Origin: Curtobacterium sp. 458
Lineage (GTDB): Bacteria > Actinomycetota > Actinomycetes > Actinomycetales > Microbacteriaceae
Length of the DNA: 64,000 nt
Reading direction: 5' to 3'
Assembly: GCF_030406605.1 (NCBI RefSeq)
Contig: NZ_CP129104.1
Span: forward strand, 3,610,687-3,674,686
The notes below the pieces were generated by a model, which saw only the letters and a list, made by a program, of their open reading frames with translations, made no database searches and was not told the origin of the DNA. Shown here piece by piece: positions 10,302 through 19,500 of the stretch (position 1 is its first letter; every line of letters starts with the position of its first letter). Position numbers and translations under genes: made by a program.

Positions 10302-10961
10302 CTACTTGACGAGCGCCGGCAGGTTCTTGCGGCTGGTCAGGACCTGGTCGATCAGGCCGTACTCCAACGCCTCTTCCGCGGACATGATCTTGTCGCGCTC
10401 GATGTCGTTGTTGACCTGCTCCGGCGTGCGGTTCGAGTGCTTCGACAGCGTCTCCTCGAGCCAGGTGCGCATGCGGAGGATCTCCGCCGCCTGGATCTCG
10501 ATGTCGGACGCCTGCCCGCCACCCTGCTGGGTCGCCGGCTGGTGGATGAGCACGCGGGCGTTCGGGAGCGCCAGTCGTTTGCCGGGGGTCCCGGCAGCGA
10601 GGAGCACCGACGCCGCCGAGGCAGCCTGACCGAGGCAGACCGTCTGGATCTGCGGACGGATGTACTGCATCGTGTCGTAGATCGCCGTCATCGCGGTGAA
10701 CGAGCCACCGGGCGAGTTGATGTACATGACGATGTCGCGGTCCGGGTCCATCGACTCGAGCACGAGCAACTGCGCCATGACGTCGTCGGCCGACGCGTCG
10801 TCGACCTGGACACCGAGGAACACGATCCGGTCCTCGAAGAGCTTCGCGTACGGGTCCTGCCGCTTGTAGCCGTAGGCCGTGCGCTCCTCGAAGCTCGGGA
10901 GGATGTAGCGGTCGGACGGAGCCGGGACGTTCTGCGCGCCACCGAGCATGGGGAGGTGCAT
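10302..10961 (-). CDS. clpP: ATP-dependent Clp protease proteolytic subunit (ClpP2-type)
   Basis: Serine protease of 219 aa, family S14. The nucleophile is Ser115 (GQAASAAS) and the catalytic histidine is His140 (LIHQP); the [11 protein letters not shown] segment and GTPGKR loop are also present. It lies just downstream of a second, divergent clpP on the same strand. In actinobacteria the two subunits form a mixed ClpP1P2 tetradecamer, so this is the ClpP2 position. ATG 10961 has an AAGGAAAC site upstream; an in-frame ATG at 10949 is a less likely start. Confidence 0.95.
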   Translation of the reverse strand: MHLPMLGGAQNVPAPSDRYILPSFEERTAYGYKRQDPYAKLFEDRIVFLGVQVDDASADDVMAQLLVLESMDPDRDIVMYINSPGGSFTAMTAIYDTMQYIRPQIQTVCLGQAASAASVLLAAGTPGKRLALPNARVLIHQPATQQGGGQASDIEIQAAEILRMRTWLEETLSKHSNRTPEQVNNDIERDKIMSAEEALEYGLIDQVLTSRKNLPALVK

Positions 10962-10987
10962 TCTCGTTTCCTTTTCTTCGGTGGTGG

Positions 10988-11614
10988 TCAGTTGGACTCG
11001 GGCTCGGCAGCCGAGGTGGGGGTCTCACCGTCACCGACGGTGCCACCGCCGCCCACGACCTCGTTCGAGGACGCCCGGAGGTGGTCGACGAAGCCGTACT
11101 CGAGGGCCTCCTGCGCCGTGAACCAGTTGTCCCGGTCGTTGTCCTTGAGGATCTGCTCGATCGACTTGCCGGTCTGCTCCGCCGTGAGCTCGGCCATCCG
11201 CTGCTTCATGTCGAGGATGACCTTCGCCTGCGTCTGGATGTCGGCAGCGGTGCCGCCGAAGCCACCCGACGGCTGGTGCAGCAGCACGCGCGCGTTCGGG
11301 GTGATGTAGCGCTTGCCCGGGGTGCCCGACGAGAGCAGGAACTGCCCCATCGAGGCCGCGAGGCCGATGCCCACCGTGACGATGTCGTTCGGCACGAACT
11401 GCATCGTGTCGTAGATCGCCATGCCGGCGGTGATCGAGCCACCGGGCGAGTTGATGTAGAGGTAGATGTCCTTCTCAGGGTCCTCGGCCGCGAGCATCAG
11501 CAGCTTCGCTGCGATCTCGTTCGAGTTGTCGTCGCGGACCTCGGAGCCGAGCCACACGATCCGGTCTCTCAGAAGGCGGTCAAAAACACTGGGGTTCAGT
11601 GTCGCTTCGGCCAT
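10988..11614 (-). CDS. clpP: ATP-dependent Clp protease proteolytic subunit (ClpP1-type)
   Basis: Serine protease of 208 aa with Ser88 (GLAASMGQ), His113 (LLHQP) and an acidic residue in the KDNDRDNWF region. A low-complexity Gly/Ser/Glu tail of about 20 residues (from [10 protein letters not shown]) extends beyond the usual ClpP end. ATG 11614 is supported by GGGAG 8 nt upstream, and it leaves the usual short N-terminus MAEATLNPS. It sits 26 bp upstream of clpP2 on the same strand, so the two are very likely one operon. Confidence 0.95.
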   Translation of the reverse strand: MAEATLNPSVFDRLLRDRIVWLGSEVRDDNSNEIAAKLLMLAAEDPEKDIYLYINSPGGSITAGMAIYDTMQFVPNDIVTVGIGLAASMGQFLLSSGTPGKRYITPNARVLLHQPSGGFGGTAADIQTQAKVILDMKQRMAELTAEQTGKSIEQILKDNDRDNWFTAQEALEYGFVDHLRASSNEVVGGGGTVGDGETPTSAAEPESN

Positions 11615-11713
11615 GGAAAAGCTCCCGTTCAGTTGTCGCTTGATGTCGAACTTATCGGGTGCAACGCACCACTTCGCGTCTGTTCGCTCTGGGCGGTTCC
11701 ACCGCCCCGGAAA

Positions 11714-11757
11714 CGGACGGGAGGCGCGGTGCCAGCTGGCACCGCGCCTCCCGTTCG
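11714..11757. repeat. Palindromic GGAGGCGCGG element between tig and clpP1
   Basis: A 22-bp inverted repeat without a spacer; the central CCAG/CTGG forms the loop. The arm contains ACGGGAGGCGCGGTGCCAG. It lies between the tig stop and clpP1, both on the minus strand, where it may terminate or attenuate tig read-through. Confidence 0.7.
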
Positions 11758-11771
11758 GAGGGTGGGGACGC

Positions 11772-13079
11772 TTACTCAGCGTCCTCCGCCGGGGTCTGCG
11801 CGACACCAGCCGTGAAGGCGGAGAGGTCGACGTCGCCGCCGTTGGAGTCCTTGACGGTCACCTTGGAGAGGACGGTCGCGACGGCCTTCGAGCGGGCCAC
11901 CTCGCCGACCATGCCCGGGATCTGCCCGTTCTGGTCGATGACGCGGATGAACTCGGCCGGCTCCATGCCGTACTGCGCAGCGGCCTGGATGAGGTACTGC
12001 GTGAGCTCCTCCTGCGAGACCTGGATCTCTTCCTTCTCGGCGATCGCGTCGAGGAGGATCTGCGAGCGGAAGGCCTTCTCGCTGGACTCGGAGACCTCCT
12101 TGCGGTGCTCGTCGTCCTCGAGGCGGTTCTCCTGCTCGAGGTGACGGTGCACCTCGTCCTCGATGAGCTTCTCCGAGATCGGGATGTTGACGTCCTCGAT
12201 GAGCTTCTCGACGAGCTTGTCGCGGGCGGCGGCGCCCTGACCGAAGGTCTTCGACTTCGCGATCTGCTCCTTGAGGTCCGCCTTGAGCTCGTCGATCGTG
12301 TCGAACTGGCTCGCGATCTGCGCGAACTCGTCGTCGGCCTCGGGGAGCTCGCGCTCCTTGACTGCGGTGACGGTCACGGCGATCTGGGCGGTCTCGCCCT
12401 CGCGGTCGCCACCGACGAGCGTCGACTCGAAGGTCGTCGACTCACCGGCGGTGAGGGACTCGAGCGCCTCGTCGATGCCCTCGAGCAGGTCGCCCGAGCC
12501 GAGCTCGTAGGAGACGCCGGTGGCCGAGTCGACCTCGTCGTCGCCGATCGTGGCGGTGAGGTCGATCTGCGCGAAGTCGCCCTTCGTCGCCGGACGGTCG
12601 ACCGTGACGAGCGTGCCGAAGCGGGTGCGCAGGTTCTGCAGCTCCTCCTCGATCTCCTCGTCGGTGACGTCCACGGCGTCGACCGTGAGCTCGTAGTTCG
12701 AGTAGTCCGGGAGGTCGAACTCCGGACGGACGTCGACCTCGAACGTGAGGACGAGGTCGCCCGTGAAGTCCTTCACGTTCGGGAGCTCGGCGACGTCGGC
12801 CTCGGCGCGGCCGAGGATGCGCAGCTCCTGCTCCTCCACCGCCTGGCGGTAGAAGTTGTCGATCGCGTCGCCGACGGCGTGGTTCAGGACCTCGCCACGG
12901 CCGACACGCTGGTCGACGATCGCCGGCGGGACCTTGCCCTTGCGGAAGCCCGGGATGTTGATCTGCTCGGCGATGTGCTTGTACGCGTGGTCGATGCTCG
13001 GCTTGAGGTCTTCCGGCGTCACGTTCACGGTGAGCTTGACGCGGGTGTCGCTCAGCTTGTCGACGGTGCTGGTGGCCAA
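11772..13079 (-). CDS. tig: Trigger factor (ribosome-associated peptidyl-prolyl isomerase chaperone)
   Basis: A 435-aa chaperone that binds nascent chains at the ribosome exit. The N-terminal ribosome-binding domain includes the signature GFRKGKVP near residues 44-51. A central FKBP-like PPIase domain and a long helical C-terminal domain with an acidic tail (AQTPAEDAE) follow. The start is TTG at 13079-13077, supported by CAGGAG 8-9 nt upstream and giving MATSTVDKL. It is upstream of the clpP pair, the usual actinobacterial arrangement. A tRNA-Pro gene lies directly upstream. Confidence 0.96.
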   Translation of the reverse strand: MATSTVDKLSDTRVKLTVNVTPEDLKPSIDHAYKHIAEQINIPGFRKGKVPPAIVDQRVGRGEVLNHAVGDAIDNFYRQAVEEQELRILGRAEADVAELPNVKDFTGDLVLTFEVDVRPEFDLPDYSNYELTVDAVDVTDEEIEEELQNLRTRFGTLVTVDRPATKGDFAQIDLTATIGDDEVDSATGVSYELGSGDLLEGIDEALESLTAGESTTFESTLVGGDREGETAQIAVTVTAVKERELPEADDEFAQIASQFDTIDELKADLKEQIAKSKTFGQGAAARDKLVEKLIEDVNIPISEKLIEDEVHRHLEQENRLEDDEHRKEVSESSEKAFRSQILLDAIAEKEEIQVSQEELTQYLIQAAAQYGMEPAEFIRVIDQNGQIPGMVGEVARSKAVATVLSKVTVKDSNGGDVDLSAFTAGVAQTPAEDAE

Positions 13080-13118
13080 GGGATGTACTCCTGTTGGTTG
13101 ACGTTCTTGTGGACCTGG

Positions 13119-13192
13119 TCGGGGCGACAGGATTTGAACCTGCGACCTCCCGCTCCCAAAGCGGGCGCTCTACCAAGCTGAGCTACGCCCCG
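13119..13192 (-). tRNA. tRNA-Pro(TGG)
   Basis: Minus-strand cloverleaf: acceptor CGGGGCG pairs with CGCCCCG and the D-arm is GCTCAGCTTGGTAGAGC. The anticodon loop has TGG (CTTTGGGAG context), the T-arm is GCAGG TTCAAAT CCTGT and the discriminator is A. CCA is not encoded. A TAGACT box at 13252-13247 is a candidate -10, giving a 5' leader of about 50 nt. Confidence 0.96.
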
Positions 13193-13330
13193 TTTGACTG
13201 GGCCAGGGGTGGCCGGACACGCCTGACGGCGCGGACGACCCCGATGAGTCTAGCGGTCCGTGGGTGCCCGGTTCCCGGCAGCTGTGGAGCGTCGTGGGTC
13301 CGGGGTGGTCGGCGAGCAACCGCGGAGGGA

Positions 13331-13606
13331 TCAGTCGTCCTCGGCGCGGCGTCGGAGCCCGCGTCGCCAGCGGATGCCGACGAGCACCTGCACGGCCGCC
13401 GCGGCGAGCACCAGGACGATGCCGAGGACGACGCGCCAGACGTGCAGGAGCGCGTGGACGGGTTGGCCCTGGGGATCGCCGAACAGCGCCGGGCGGAGCG
13501 AGAACACGACCGCGGCGAGGACCACCAGGGTGTACGAGACGACCCGCGACCACCGGATCCGACGGGCATCACGGTCGCTCGGCGGGAGCGTCACGAGGGG
13601 TGGCAT
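13331..13606 (-). CDS. Small two-helix membrane protein (hypothetical, 91 aa)
   Basis: Starting at ATG 13606 the protein has a short polar N-terminus (MPPLVTLPPSDRDARR). Two hydrophobic segments follow (VVSYTLVVLAAVVFSL and VWRVVLGIVLVLAAAAVQVLV), separated by a loop with HALL, and then a basic and acidic tail ending RRRAEDD. No family is recognised and no clear Shine-Dalgarno is visible, so the exact start is uncertain. It lies alone between two tRNA genes and runs on the opposite strand to tRNA-Gly. Confidence 0.6.
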   Translation of the reverse strand: MPPLVTLPPSDRDARRIRWSRVVSYTLVVLAAVVFSLRPALFGDPQGQPVHALLHVWRVVLGIVLVLAAAAVQVLVGIRWRRGLRRRAEDD

Positions 13607-13660
13607 GTCGGTCGCTGTTCGTCCGCTACGATGATGGGGCTGCGACTCGTTCGCGGCCGC

Positions 13661-13734
13661 GGGGATGTAGCTCAATGGTAGAGCCCCAGTCTTCCAAACT
13701 GGCTACGCGGGTTCGATTCCCGTCATCCCCTCCA
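13661..13734 (+). tRNA. tRNA-Gly(TCC), CCA encoded
   Basis: Acceptor GGGGATG pairs with CATCCCC. The D-arm is GCTCAATGGTAGAGC, the anticodon loop CTTCCAA (anticodon TCC) and the T-arm GCGGG TTCGATT CCCGT. The discriminator T at 13731 is followed by a genomic CCA (13732-13734). A TACGAT box at 13626-13631 is a candidate -10. Its last 22 bp are repeated in tandem downstream. Confidence 0.97.
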
Positions 13735-13968
13735 CTTCCGCAACCGGCACTGCGCCGATGCTCGATCCCCGTCATCCCCTCCACTACGGAGCACCCCGTC
13801 TCGAACCGGCACTGCGCCGATGCTCGATTCCCGTCATCCCCTCCACCACGGAGCACCCCGTCTCGAACCGGCACTGCGCCGATGCTCGATTCCCGTCATC
13901 CCCTCCACTACGGAGCACCCCGTCTCGAACCGGCACTGCGCCGATGCTCGACTCCCGTCGCCCCCTCC
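13713..13968 (+). repeat. Tandem array carrying copies of the tRNA-Gly 3' end
   Basis: The last 22 bp of the tRNA gene (13713-13734: T-arm 3' half, acceptor 3' strand and CCA) recur at 13762-13783, 13824-13845 and 13886-13907, and in decayed form at 13948-13968. The later copies follow a strict 62-bp period. The 40-bp spacer (CTACGGAGCACCCCG through to CTGCGCCGATGC) is almost identical each time; the first spacer is a 27-bp version. No gene is credible in this 350-bp gap; apparent open frames merely read the repeats. A terminator hairpin closes the array. Confidence 0.9.
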
Positions 13969-13975
13969 GATCCGA

Positions 13976-14002
13976 GAGCGCCGGCACATCGTGCCGGCGC
14001 TC
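13976..14002 (+). terminator. Terminator after the tRNA-Gly repeat array
   Basis: Perfect 12-bp stem GAGCGCCGGCAC / GTGCCGGCGCTC with an ATC loop. It ends the tRNA-Gly plus repeat transcript, which implies that the repeat copies are transcribed. Confidence 0.8.
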
Positions 14003-14037
14003 GCTCGTTCGTCTCCGCGAGGTCGCAAGGGAACGTT

Positions 14038-14069
14038 CGCAAAGAAGTGTTTGCAAACAGTTCTTTGCG
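14038..14069. promoter_or_regulatory. 32-bp near-perfect palindrome, likely ArsR-type autoregulatory operator
   Basis: 30 of 32 positions obey dyad symmetry around TTTGCAAA, with outer arms CGCAAAGAA / TTCTTTGCG. It covers the -35 region (TTGCAA, 14051-14056) of the downstream regulator gene, whose -10 is TACGCT (14073-14078), 16 bp away. A bound dimer or pair of dimers would block the promoter. Confidence 0.75.
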
Positions 14070-14084
14070 GTGTACGCTCGCCCC

Positions 14085-14687
14085 GTGACCGACGAGCTCC
14101 GCATCCTCGACGTCGCCGCCCTCAAGGCCCTGGCGCACCCGCTCCGAGCGCGCCTCCTCGACCTCCTGTCGCAGTACGGGCCGTCGACGGCGACCACCCT
14201 CGGCGAGCGGCTCGGCGAGTCGAGCGGCTCGACGAGCTACCACCTCCGTCAGCTCGAGAAGCACGGTCTCGTGCACGAGCTCCCCGACCGCGGGACCGCC
14301 CGTGACCGCTGGTGGCAGCGGACCGAGGGCCGGTTCAGCATCGGCGGACCGGGCACCGACCTCCCGTCGACCGCGCAGCAGACCGCGACGCAGCTCGCGG
14401 GGCTCTCGGTGATGGACTCCGAGAACGACCTCGTCCGCGACTGGATGACCCGCGACCAGTCGACCGTGCCCGCCGAGTGGCGCGGGACGTCCGGCTCGGT
14501 CACCTACGTCGCGTTGACGCCCGAGGAGTACGAGGCGATGTGGCAAGAGTTCGACGCCGTCATCGACCGGTACCGGGCCGTCCGGGGTCGCGTCGCCGAC
14601 CTCCCCGAGGGCGTCCGTCGCGTCTTCACCCAGATCCGCACCGTCCCGATCATCGACGACGACCAGCCGCAGGAGCCGACACCGTGA
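14085..14687 (+). CDS. ArsR-like winged-helix transcriptional regulator
   Basis: A 200-aa protein. The N-terminal winged helix-turn-helix spans about residues 8-80: LKALAHPLRARLLDLLSQYG, then LGESSGSTSYHLRQLEKHGL and the wing DRGTARDRWW. A C-terminal regulatory or dimerisation region follows. The GTG at 14085 lies 6 nt after TACGCT, so the mRNA is probably leaderless; no ribosome site is present. It overlaps the next small gene by GTGA. It probably autoregulates through the 32-bp palindrome. The effector is unknown, and no metal-binding cysteine pair is seen. Confidence 0.88.
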   Translation: MTDELRILDVAALKALAHPLRARLLDLLSQYGPSTATTLGERLGESSGSTSYHLRQLEKHGLVHELPDRGTARDRWWQRTEGRFSIGGPGTDLPSTAQQTATQLAGLSVMDSENDLVRDWMTRDQSTVPAEWRGTSGSVTYVALTPEEYEAMWQEFDAVIDRYRAVRGRVADLPEGVRRVFTQIRTVPIIDDDQPQEPTP

Positions 14688-14920
14688 CCACGTTCCAGCC
14701 CCGCACCATCCCGACTCCACCCGTCTCCCCCGTCGAGATCCTCACCAACCGACTCGGCACCGCCCTCGTCCGCTGGAGCCTCCGCCACGCAGAGCTCCGG
14801 GCCGTGCGTGCCGTCGTCGATCGCGAGCGAGCACTGCGACGAGCTGTCGGCACCGGATCGCCGACACTGACGAGCACGAACACCGACGTCGTACTCGCCG
14901 AGGTCACCCGCTACCGGTGA
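14684..14920 (+). CDS. Small hypothetical protein coupled to ArsR-like regulator (78 aa)
   Basis: GTG 14684 overlaps the regulator stop (GTGA), so translation is coupled. The product has a Pro/Thr-rich start (MTTFQPRTIPTPP), a basic amphipathic middle (LVRWSLRHAELRAVRAVVD) and no membrane helix. No family is recognised. In related layouts the second gene of such pairs is a transporter; here it is only this small protein, which could modulate the regulator. Confidence 0.6.
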   Translation: MTTFQPRTIPTPPVSPVEILTNRLGTALVRWSLRHAELRAVRAVVDRERALRRAVGTGSPTLTSTNTDVVLAEVTRYR

Positions 14921-14950
14921 TCGGCCGCGACCGGCCGTCCCCTGCAGCGG

Positions 14951-15241
14951 TCAGGCGTCGCCGAAGGTGAGCGTGACGTGCGGGCGGTCGCCGAGCTCGA
15001 CCCCCGCCTGTCGACGCTCCGCCGCCCGGAGCGGCACGAGGTACCCGCCGTCCTTCGGGAACAGCGAGGTCGTCCAGGACACCCTGCCGATCGTCACCCG
15101 GGCGGGGATGACACCCCAGCCGTAGGTGAGCATCGGAGCGAGCTCGTGGATCGTCTCCGCGGCGTCGGGCGGGACGACGGCGTAGAAGAACGGCGCCGGG
15201 CCGCGCCACTCGATGACCTCGCCGTCGAACTCGATCTCCAC
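14951..15241 (-). CDS. DUF1905-domain protein (96 aa)
   Basis: A compact single-domain beta-barrel protein of the DUF1905 family, shown by GEVIEWRGPAPFFYAVVP near the start and by GWGVIPARVTIG and TSLFPKDGGYLVPL later. The GTG at 15241 is selected because TACGAT lies exactly 6 nt upstream (leaderless) and the domain starts at once (MEIEFDGEV). The family function is not established; members are often fused to or near YdeI-like proteins. It is monocistronic and convergent with the ArsR/small-protein operon. Confidence 0.82.
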   Translation of the reverse strand: MEIEFDGEVIEWRGPAPFFYAVVPPDAAETIHELAPMLTYGWGVIPARVTIGRVSWTTSLFPKDGGYLVPLRAAERRQAGVELGDRPHVTLTFGDA

Positions 15242-15383
15242 GCGGCGATCGTACGACGTCGGGCGAGCCGGTCTCCGGATCCGGAGATGGCCGTTCCGGT
15301 GCACGGATCCCGAGGATCGCGCACCGGATCGGCCACGACCGAACGCGAAGTCACCGTCCGACGCGAGCGGCGGGACGGGCGCG

Positions 15384-15402
15384 CCCCGCGCCTCCAGGCC
15401 GG
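15384..15402 (-). repeat. Half-copy of the GGAGGCGCGG repeat
   Basis: CCCCGCGCCTCCAGGCCGG, a single arm in the gap between the DUF1905 gene and the endoglycosidase gene. Confidence 0.5.
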
Positions 15403-15451
15403 TGCCGGAGCCGCGGGGCGCACGAGGCGAGTCGCCGGAGCGACGCGCGCG

Positions 15452-16411
15452 TCACTGGTACGACGCGGCCTGCCCGTAGAGCACCTGCGTCAACGACGAC
15501 ACGTAGGGCGAGACGTCACCGTCCGGCAGGTTGTACGTCATGAAGACGCCGTAGCCGTCTGCCTTCGTCCGTTGTGCCAGCGAGACGGCCGCGGACTGCG
15601 ACGTGTTCTGGATGTCGACGGCGGCCGCGGACAGGCGGTCCTTGCCGAGCCCCGGGATCGACGGCGCCGAGTAGGTGCCGTAGTACGGGTTCCAGGCGTA
15701 GTCGAGCTGCGAGCCGATCGTCGAGCTCGACGAGGCCAGGGCGGAGGACGCCGGGCCGATGTCGTAGAACGAGATGAGCTTGCCGGGCATGTCGGCGCGG
15801 AGGGCGCTGATGAGCCACCCGATCGACTGCTGGTTCGGCTGCGGGGTGCCGTTCACCCCGTAGTCGGAGTACTCGTCGTCGAGGTCCACGCCGTCGAGCC
15901 CGTACTTCGCCACGGTCGCCGAGACCTGGGCCGCGAAGTCGGCAGCAGCCGCCTGCGTCGGGAAGTTCGCGATGCCGGCGCCCTGGTGGTTGCCGAGGAT
16001 CGACAGCGAGACCTTGATGCCCTTCGCCTGCAGCGGCCGGATCTGGGTCGCGGCGTCGTCGAGGGTGCGCTGGACGTTCTCGTTGTTGTACAGGACGGCC
16101 TTCGACCCGTCCCAGTTGATGTTCGCGGCGAAGATGATCGCGACGTCGAACGCGTTCGCGCCGTTCGCCAGGGTGTACCGGCCGACGTTCGACAGCTGGT
16201 CGTTGTTCACCTCGACGTAGGCGATGCTGGTCGGCCCGCTCTTCGTGGGCGTCGAGTGCGGCTGTGCTCCGTGCCCGACGCCGTGGTGGGCGCCGACGCC
16301 GTGTGACGAACCAGTGGGCGACGGCGCTGCCGACGCGGCGGAGGGCACGAGCGGTGCCGCCACCATCGCGGCGATGGCCGCCACGATCCCGAACTTCATG
16401 GACTTCTTCAT
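15452..16411 (-). CDS. Secreted endo-beta-N-acetylglucosaminidase, Endo H type (GH18)
   Basis: Cleaves the GlcNAc-beta-1,4-GlcNAc core of high-mannose N-glycans on proteins, releasing the oligosaccharide. The product is 319 aa. It has a Sec signal peptide (KKSMKF start, hydrophobic core, ASA cleavage), a short His/Gly-rich linker (HGVGAHHGVGHG) and a GH18 TIM barrel of Endo H/Endo T type. The active-site motif DGVDLDDE is at residues 173-180, with Glu180 as acid/base, followed by YSDYGVNGTPQPNQQ as in Endo H. ATG 16411 follows GAGGAG. It is the distal gene of the mannosidase/ABC-transporter locus and fits an N-glycan-scavenging role outside the cell. Confidence 0.93.
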   Translation of the reverse strand: MKKSMKFGIVAAIAAMVAAPLVPSAASAAPSPTGSSHGVGAHHGVGHGAQPHSTPTKSGPTSIAYVEVNNDQLSNVGRYTLANGANAFDVAIIFAANINWDGSKAVLYNNENVQRTLDDAATQIRPLQAKGIKVSLSILGNHQGAGIANFPTQAAAADFAAQVSATVAKYGLDGVDLDDEYSDYGVNGTPQPNQQSIGWLISALRADMPGKLISFYDIGPASSALASSSSTIGSQLDYAWNPYYGTYSAPSIPGLGKDRLSAAAVDIQNTSQSAAVSLAQRTKADGYGVFMTYNLPDGDVSPYVSSLTQVLYGQAASYQ

Positions 16412-16517
16412 GACACTCCTCTTCGAGTGACGAACCGACCGGCGGATGCCGACCGGGGGCCGGCGGCTGCCGACCGGGGACCGCCGCCGGGGCACCCGAA
16501 GCCCCGGCGGCGGAGTC

Positions 16518-19500
16518 TCAGGCGCGCGGGTACCGGAAGGTGCGCACCTCGTAGGCGTCGACCGGGAACGCGACGACGCCGACGCTGACCGAGGCCGTAC
16601 CCGGCAGGGCCGCGTCGGGCTCCTCGAGCAGCGTGACCTCGGCCGGAGCGGACCAGGGGCCGTCCACCGCGATGCCGCCGGTGCCGCGACGGCCGGACGG
16701 CTCGTACACGCGCACGATCAGGTCACCGGAACGGTCGTCGGCGAGCTTGACGCTCGACAGGACGACGTCGCCGGACACCTGCACGAGCGGCTCGAACCCG
16801 TGCGCACCCCTGACGGTCCGTGCGCCCGCGTTCATGACGACGCCGGCCTCCGTGGCTCCGAGCTGGTCGGTCCCGATGACGATGCCGTACCGGTGGGTCT
16901 GCTCGCCCTGGTCGGTCTCGGGGTCGGGGAACCGCGGTGCCCGGAGCAGCGAGAGCCGGACGGTGGTGGTGACGTGGCCGTCGACCGCGTCGCGCGTGGT
17001 GTCGAACCCGTGGATCGAGTCGTTCACGAGCGCCACTCCGAACCCCGGCTCCTCGACGAGCACGTACCGGTGCATCGAGGTCTCGAACTTCGCGGCCTCC
17101 CACGAGGTGTTCGTGTGCGTCACCCGCTTCTGTGCGCCGAACTGCGTCTCGGCGACGGTGTGCTCGGCGCGGACGTCGAGGGGGAACGCGACCTTGAGGA
17201 ACTTCTCGGTCTCGTGCCAGTCCGTCACCTGCGCGAACTCCAGCGTGCGGGACCCGGGCGCGAGCGTGATCTCCTGTGTCACGGTCGAATCGCCGAAGGC
17301 GCGCGACACCACGACCCGTGCGACGCCGCGGTCGTCGACCGATGCGTCGATCGTCTCGACCGCGACGAGGTCCTCGACCCGGTTGCGGTAGTACCGGTCG
17401 ACGTCCCAGGCGTCCCACATGTTCGGGAAGTCCTGGTGCAGCTGCAGCAGGTTCGCGACCTGGCCGGGCGCGATCGCCTCGCGTCCGGTGGTGAGGTCGA
17501 CCGCGCTCGTCACGAGGCCACGCGCGTCGACGACCACGCGGACGAGGTCGTTCGTCAGCACGTACCCGCCGTCCTGTGCGGTCAGCGACACCGGGGTCGC
17601 CGCCGGCACGTCGGTCGCCAGGAGGGCGCCCTGCGCGGGTGCGCCGGCCTGGAGGAACGGGGCGGGGTTCACGACGACGGTCGCGTCACCGGCACCCGTC
17701 AGTGCCGACAGGGCGTCGGCGATGACCGCTTCGAGGCGTGCGGCCGTCTCGGCGTACTTCGCCACCGCTTCGCGGTGCACCCAGGCGATCGAGGTGCCCG
17801 GGAGGATGTCGTGGAACTGCTGCAGGAGGACCTGCTGCCAGAGGGCGTCGAGCTCGTCGTACGGGTACGCGAAGTCGGTGCGTGCGGCCGCGGTCGCCGC
17901 CCACAGCTCCGCCTCGATCAGCAGCTGCTCGCTCCGGCGGTTGCCCTGCTTCGTCTGGTGCTGGCTCGTGAGCGTCGCGCGGTGCAGCTCGAGGTAGAGC
18001 TCCCCCACCCACACCGGCGGGTTCGGCAGCTCGGCCTTCGCCCGGTCGAAGAACGTGTCCGGGTGCTCCCAGCGGACCTTGGCGCTGCCCTCGAGGTCGG
18101 CGAGGCGTGCGGCCGTGCCGGTCATCTCGCGGGTCGTGCCACCACCGCCGTCACCCCAGCCGACGGGTGCGATCGACCCGGTGGCGAGGCGGTTCTCGCG
18201 GAACTGCCGTGAGGCCTTCGCCACCTCTTCCCCGGACAGCCGGGAGTTGTACGTGTCCATCGACGGGAAGTGCGAGAACACCCGCGACCCGTCGATGCCC
18301 TCCCAGAGGAACGTGTGGTGCGGGAACTTGTTGACCTGGTTCCACGAGATCTTCTGCGTGAAGAACCACTCGAAGCCCGCGCGGCGCATGAGCTGCGGCA
18401 GCGCCGGCGAGTACCCGAAGCTGTCCGGCAGCCAGACGCCCTTCGGTCGGATGCCGAACTCCCGCTCGAAGAACCGCTGTCCCTGCGAGAACTGCCGCAC
18501 GATGCTCTCGCCCGTGGGCATCACCGTGTCTGACTCGACCCACATGCCGCCGAGCGGCAGGAACCGGCCGGCCTCGACCGCGGCCTGCACCCGGGCGTAC
18601 ACCTCGGGACGGTGCTCCTTGATCCAGGCGTACTGCTGCGCGCTCGACATGCCGTAGAGGAAGTCGTCGGTCTGGTCGATGAGCTCGGTCATCGTCGAGG
18701 TGGTGCGAGCGACCTTCCGGATCGTCTCGCGCACCGGCCACAGCCAGGCGGAGTCGATGTGGGCGTGCCCGACCGCCGAGATCGTGTGCGCCGAGGCGTC
18801 GGCCGGTGCGGCGAGGACGTCGGCGAGCGCACCGCGGGCGTCGGCGGCGGTCTCCGCGATGTGCTGCAGGTCGAGTCGGTCGAGGGCGTCGTCCAGCGCC
18901 TGCAGGATCCGCATCCGCCGGGGTCCCTCGGGCAGCTGCGCCTGGAGCTCGAGGAGCACCTCGAGGTCGAGCGCGAGCTCGTGCACGTCGGACTCGAAGA
19001 CCGCGAGGTCCATCCGACGCGACGTGTAGAGGCGCTTCGGGGACGAGGTCTCGATGTCGCCCTCGTGCGTGACGAGGAAGGGGTGGTAGTCGAGCAGGAC
19101 CGGGTTCGACGCGGCCTCGACGAAGAGCTCGACCGTCTCACCGCCCGCTGCTTCCTCGGCGATGAGCACCCACTGGTTCCGCGGGTTGATCGACTTCACC
19201 GGGGTGCCGTCGGCGAGGTACACGAGCCCCTCGCACTGGAAGCCCGGCATGTTCTTGTCGAACCCGAGGTCGATCACGGCCTCGACGCGCCGTCCGGCCC
19301 AGTCCGCCGGCACGGTCCCGGTCAGCCGGAACCACGTCGTGCCCCACGCAGCACCCCACGTCGTGCCGACCTCGTACGGCTCGAAGTCGAGCGCGAGCCC
19401 GGCCGCCGGCGGGATCGGCTCACCCGGGAGTTCGTGCCAGGCGGTGTCGAGCGGCGTCGCCGTCGCGTGCACCGCGGGCAGGATGCGCTCGTCGAGGACC

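Noticed and set aside
13713..13968. CRISPR array
   Set aside because: Repeat and spacer parts are both conserved, the repeated part is the tRNA 3' end, and no cas genes are present.
13758..14084. Open frame reading LEPALRRCSIPV-type repeats after tRNA-Gly
   Set aside because: It merely translates the tRNA-tail tandem repeats in frame with the ArsR gene; the regulator starts at its own leaderless GTG.
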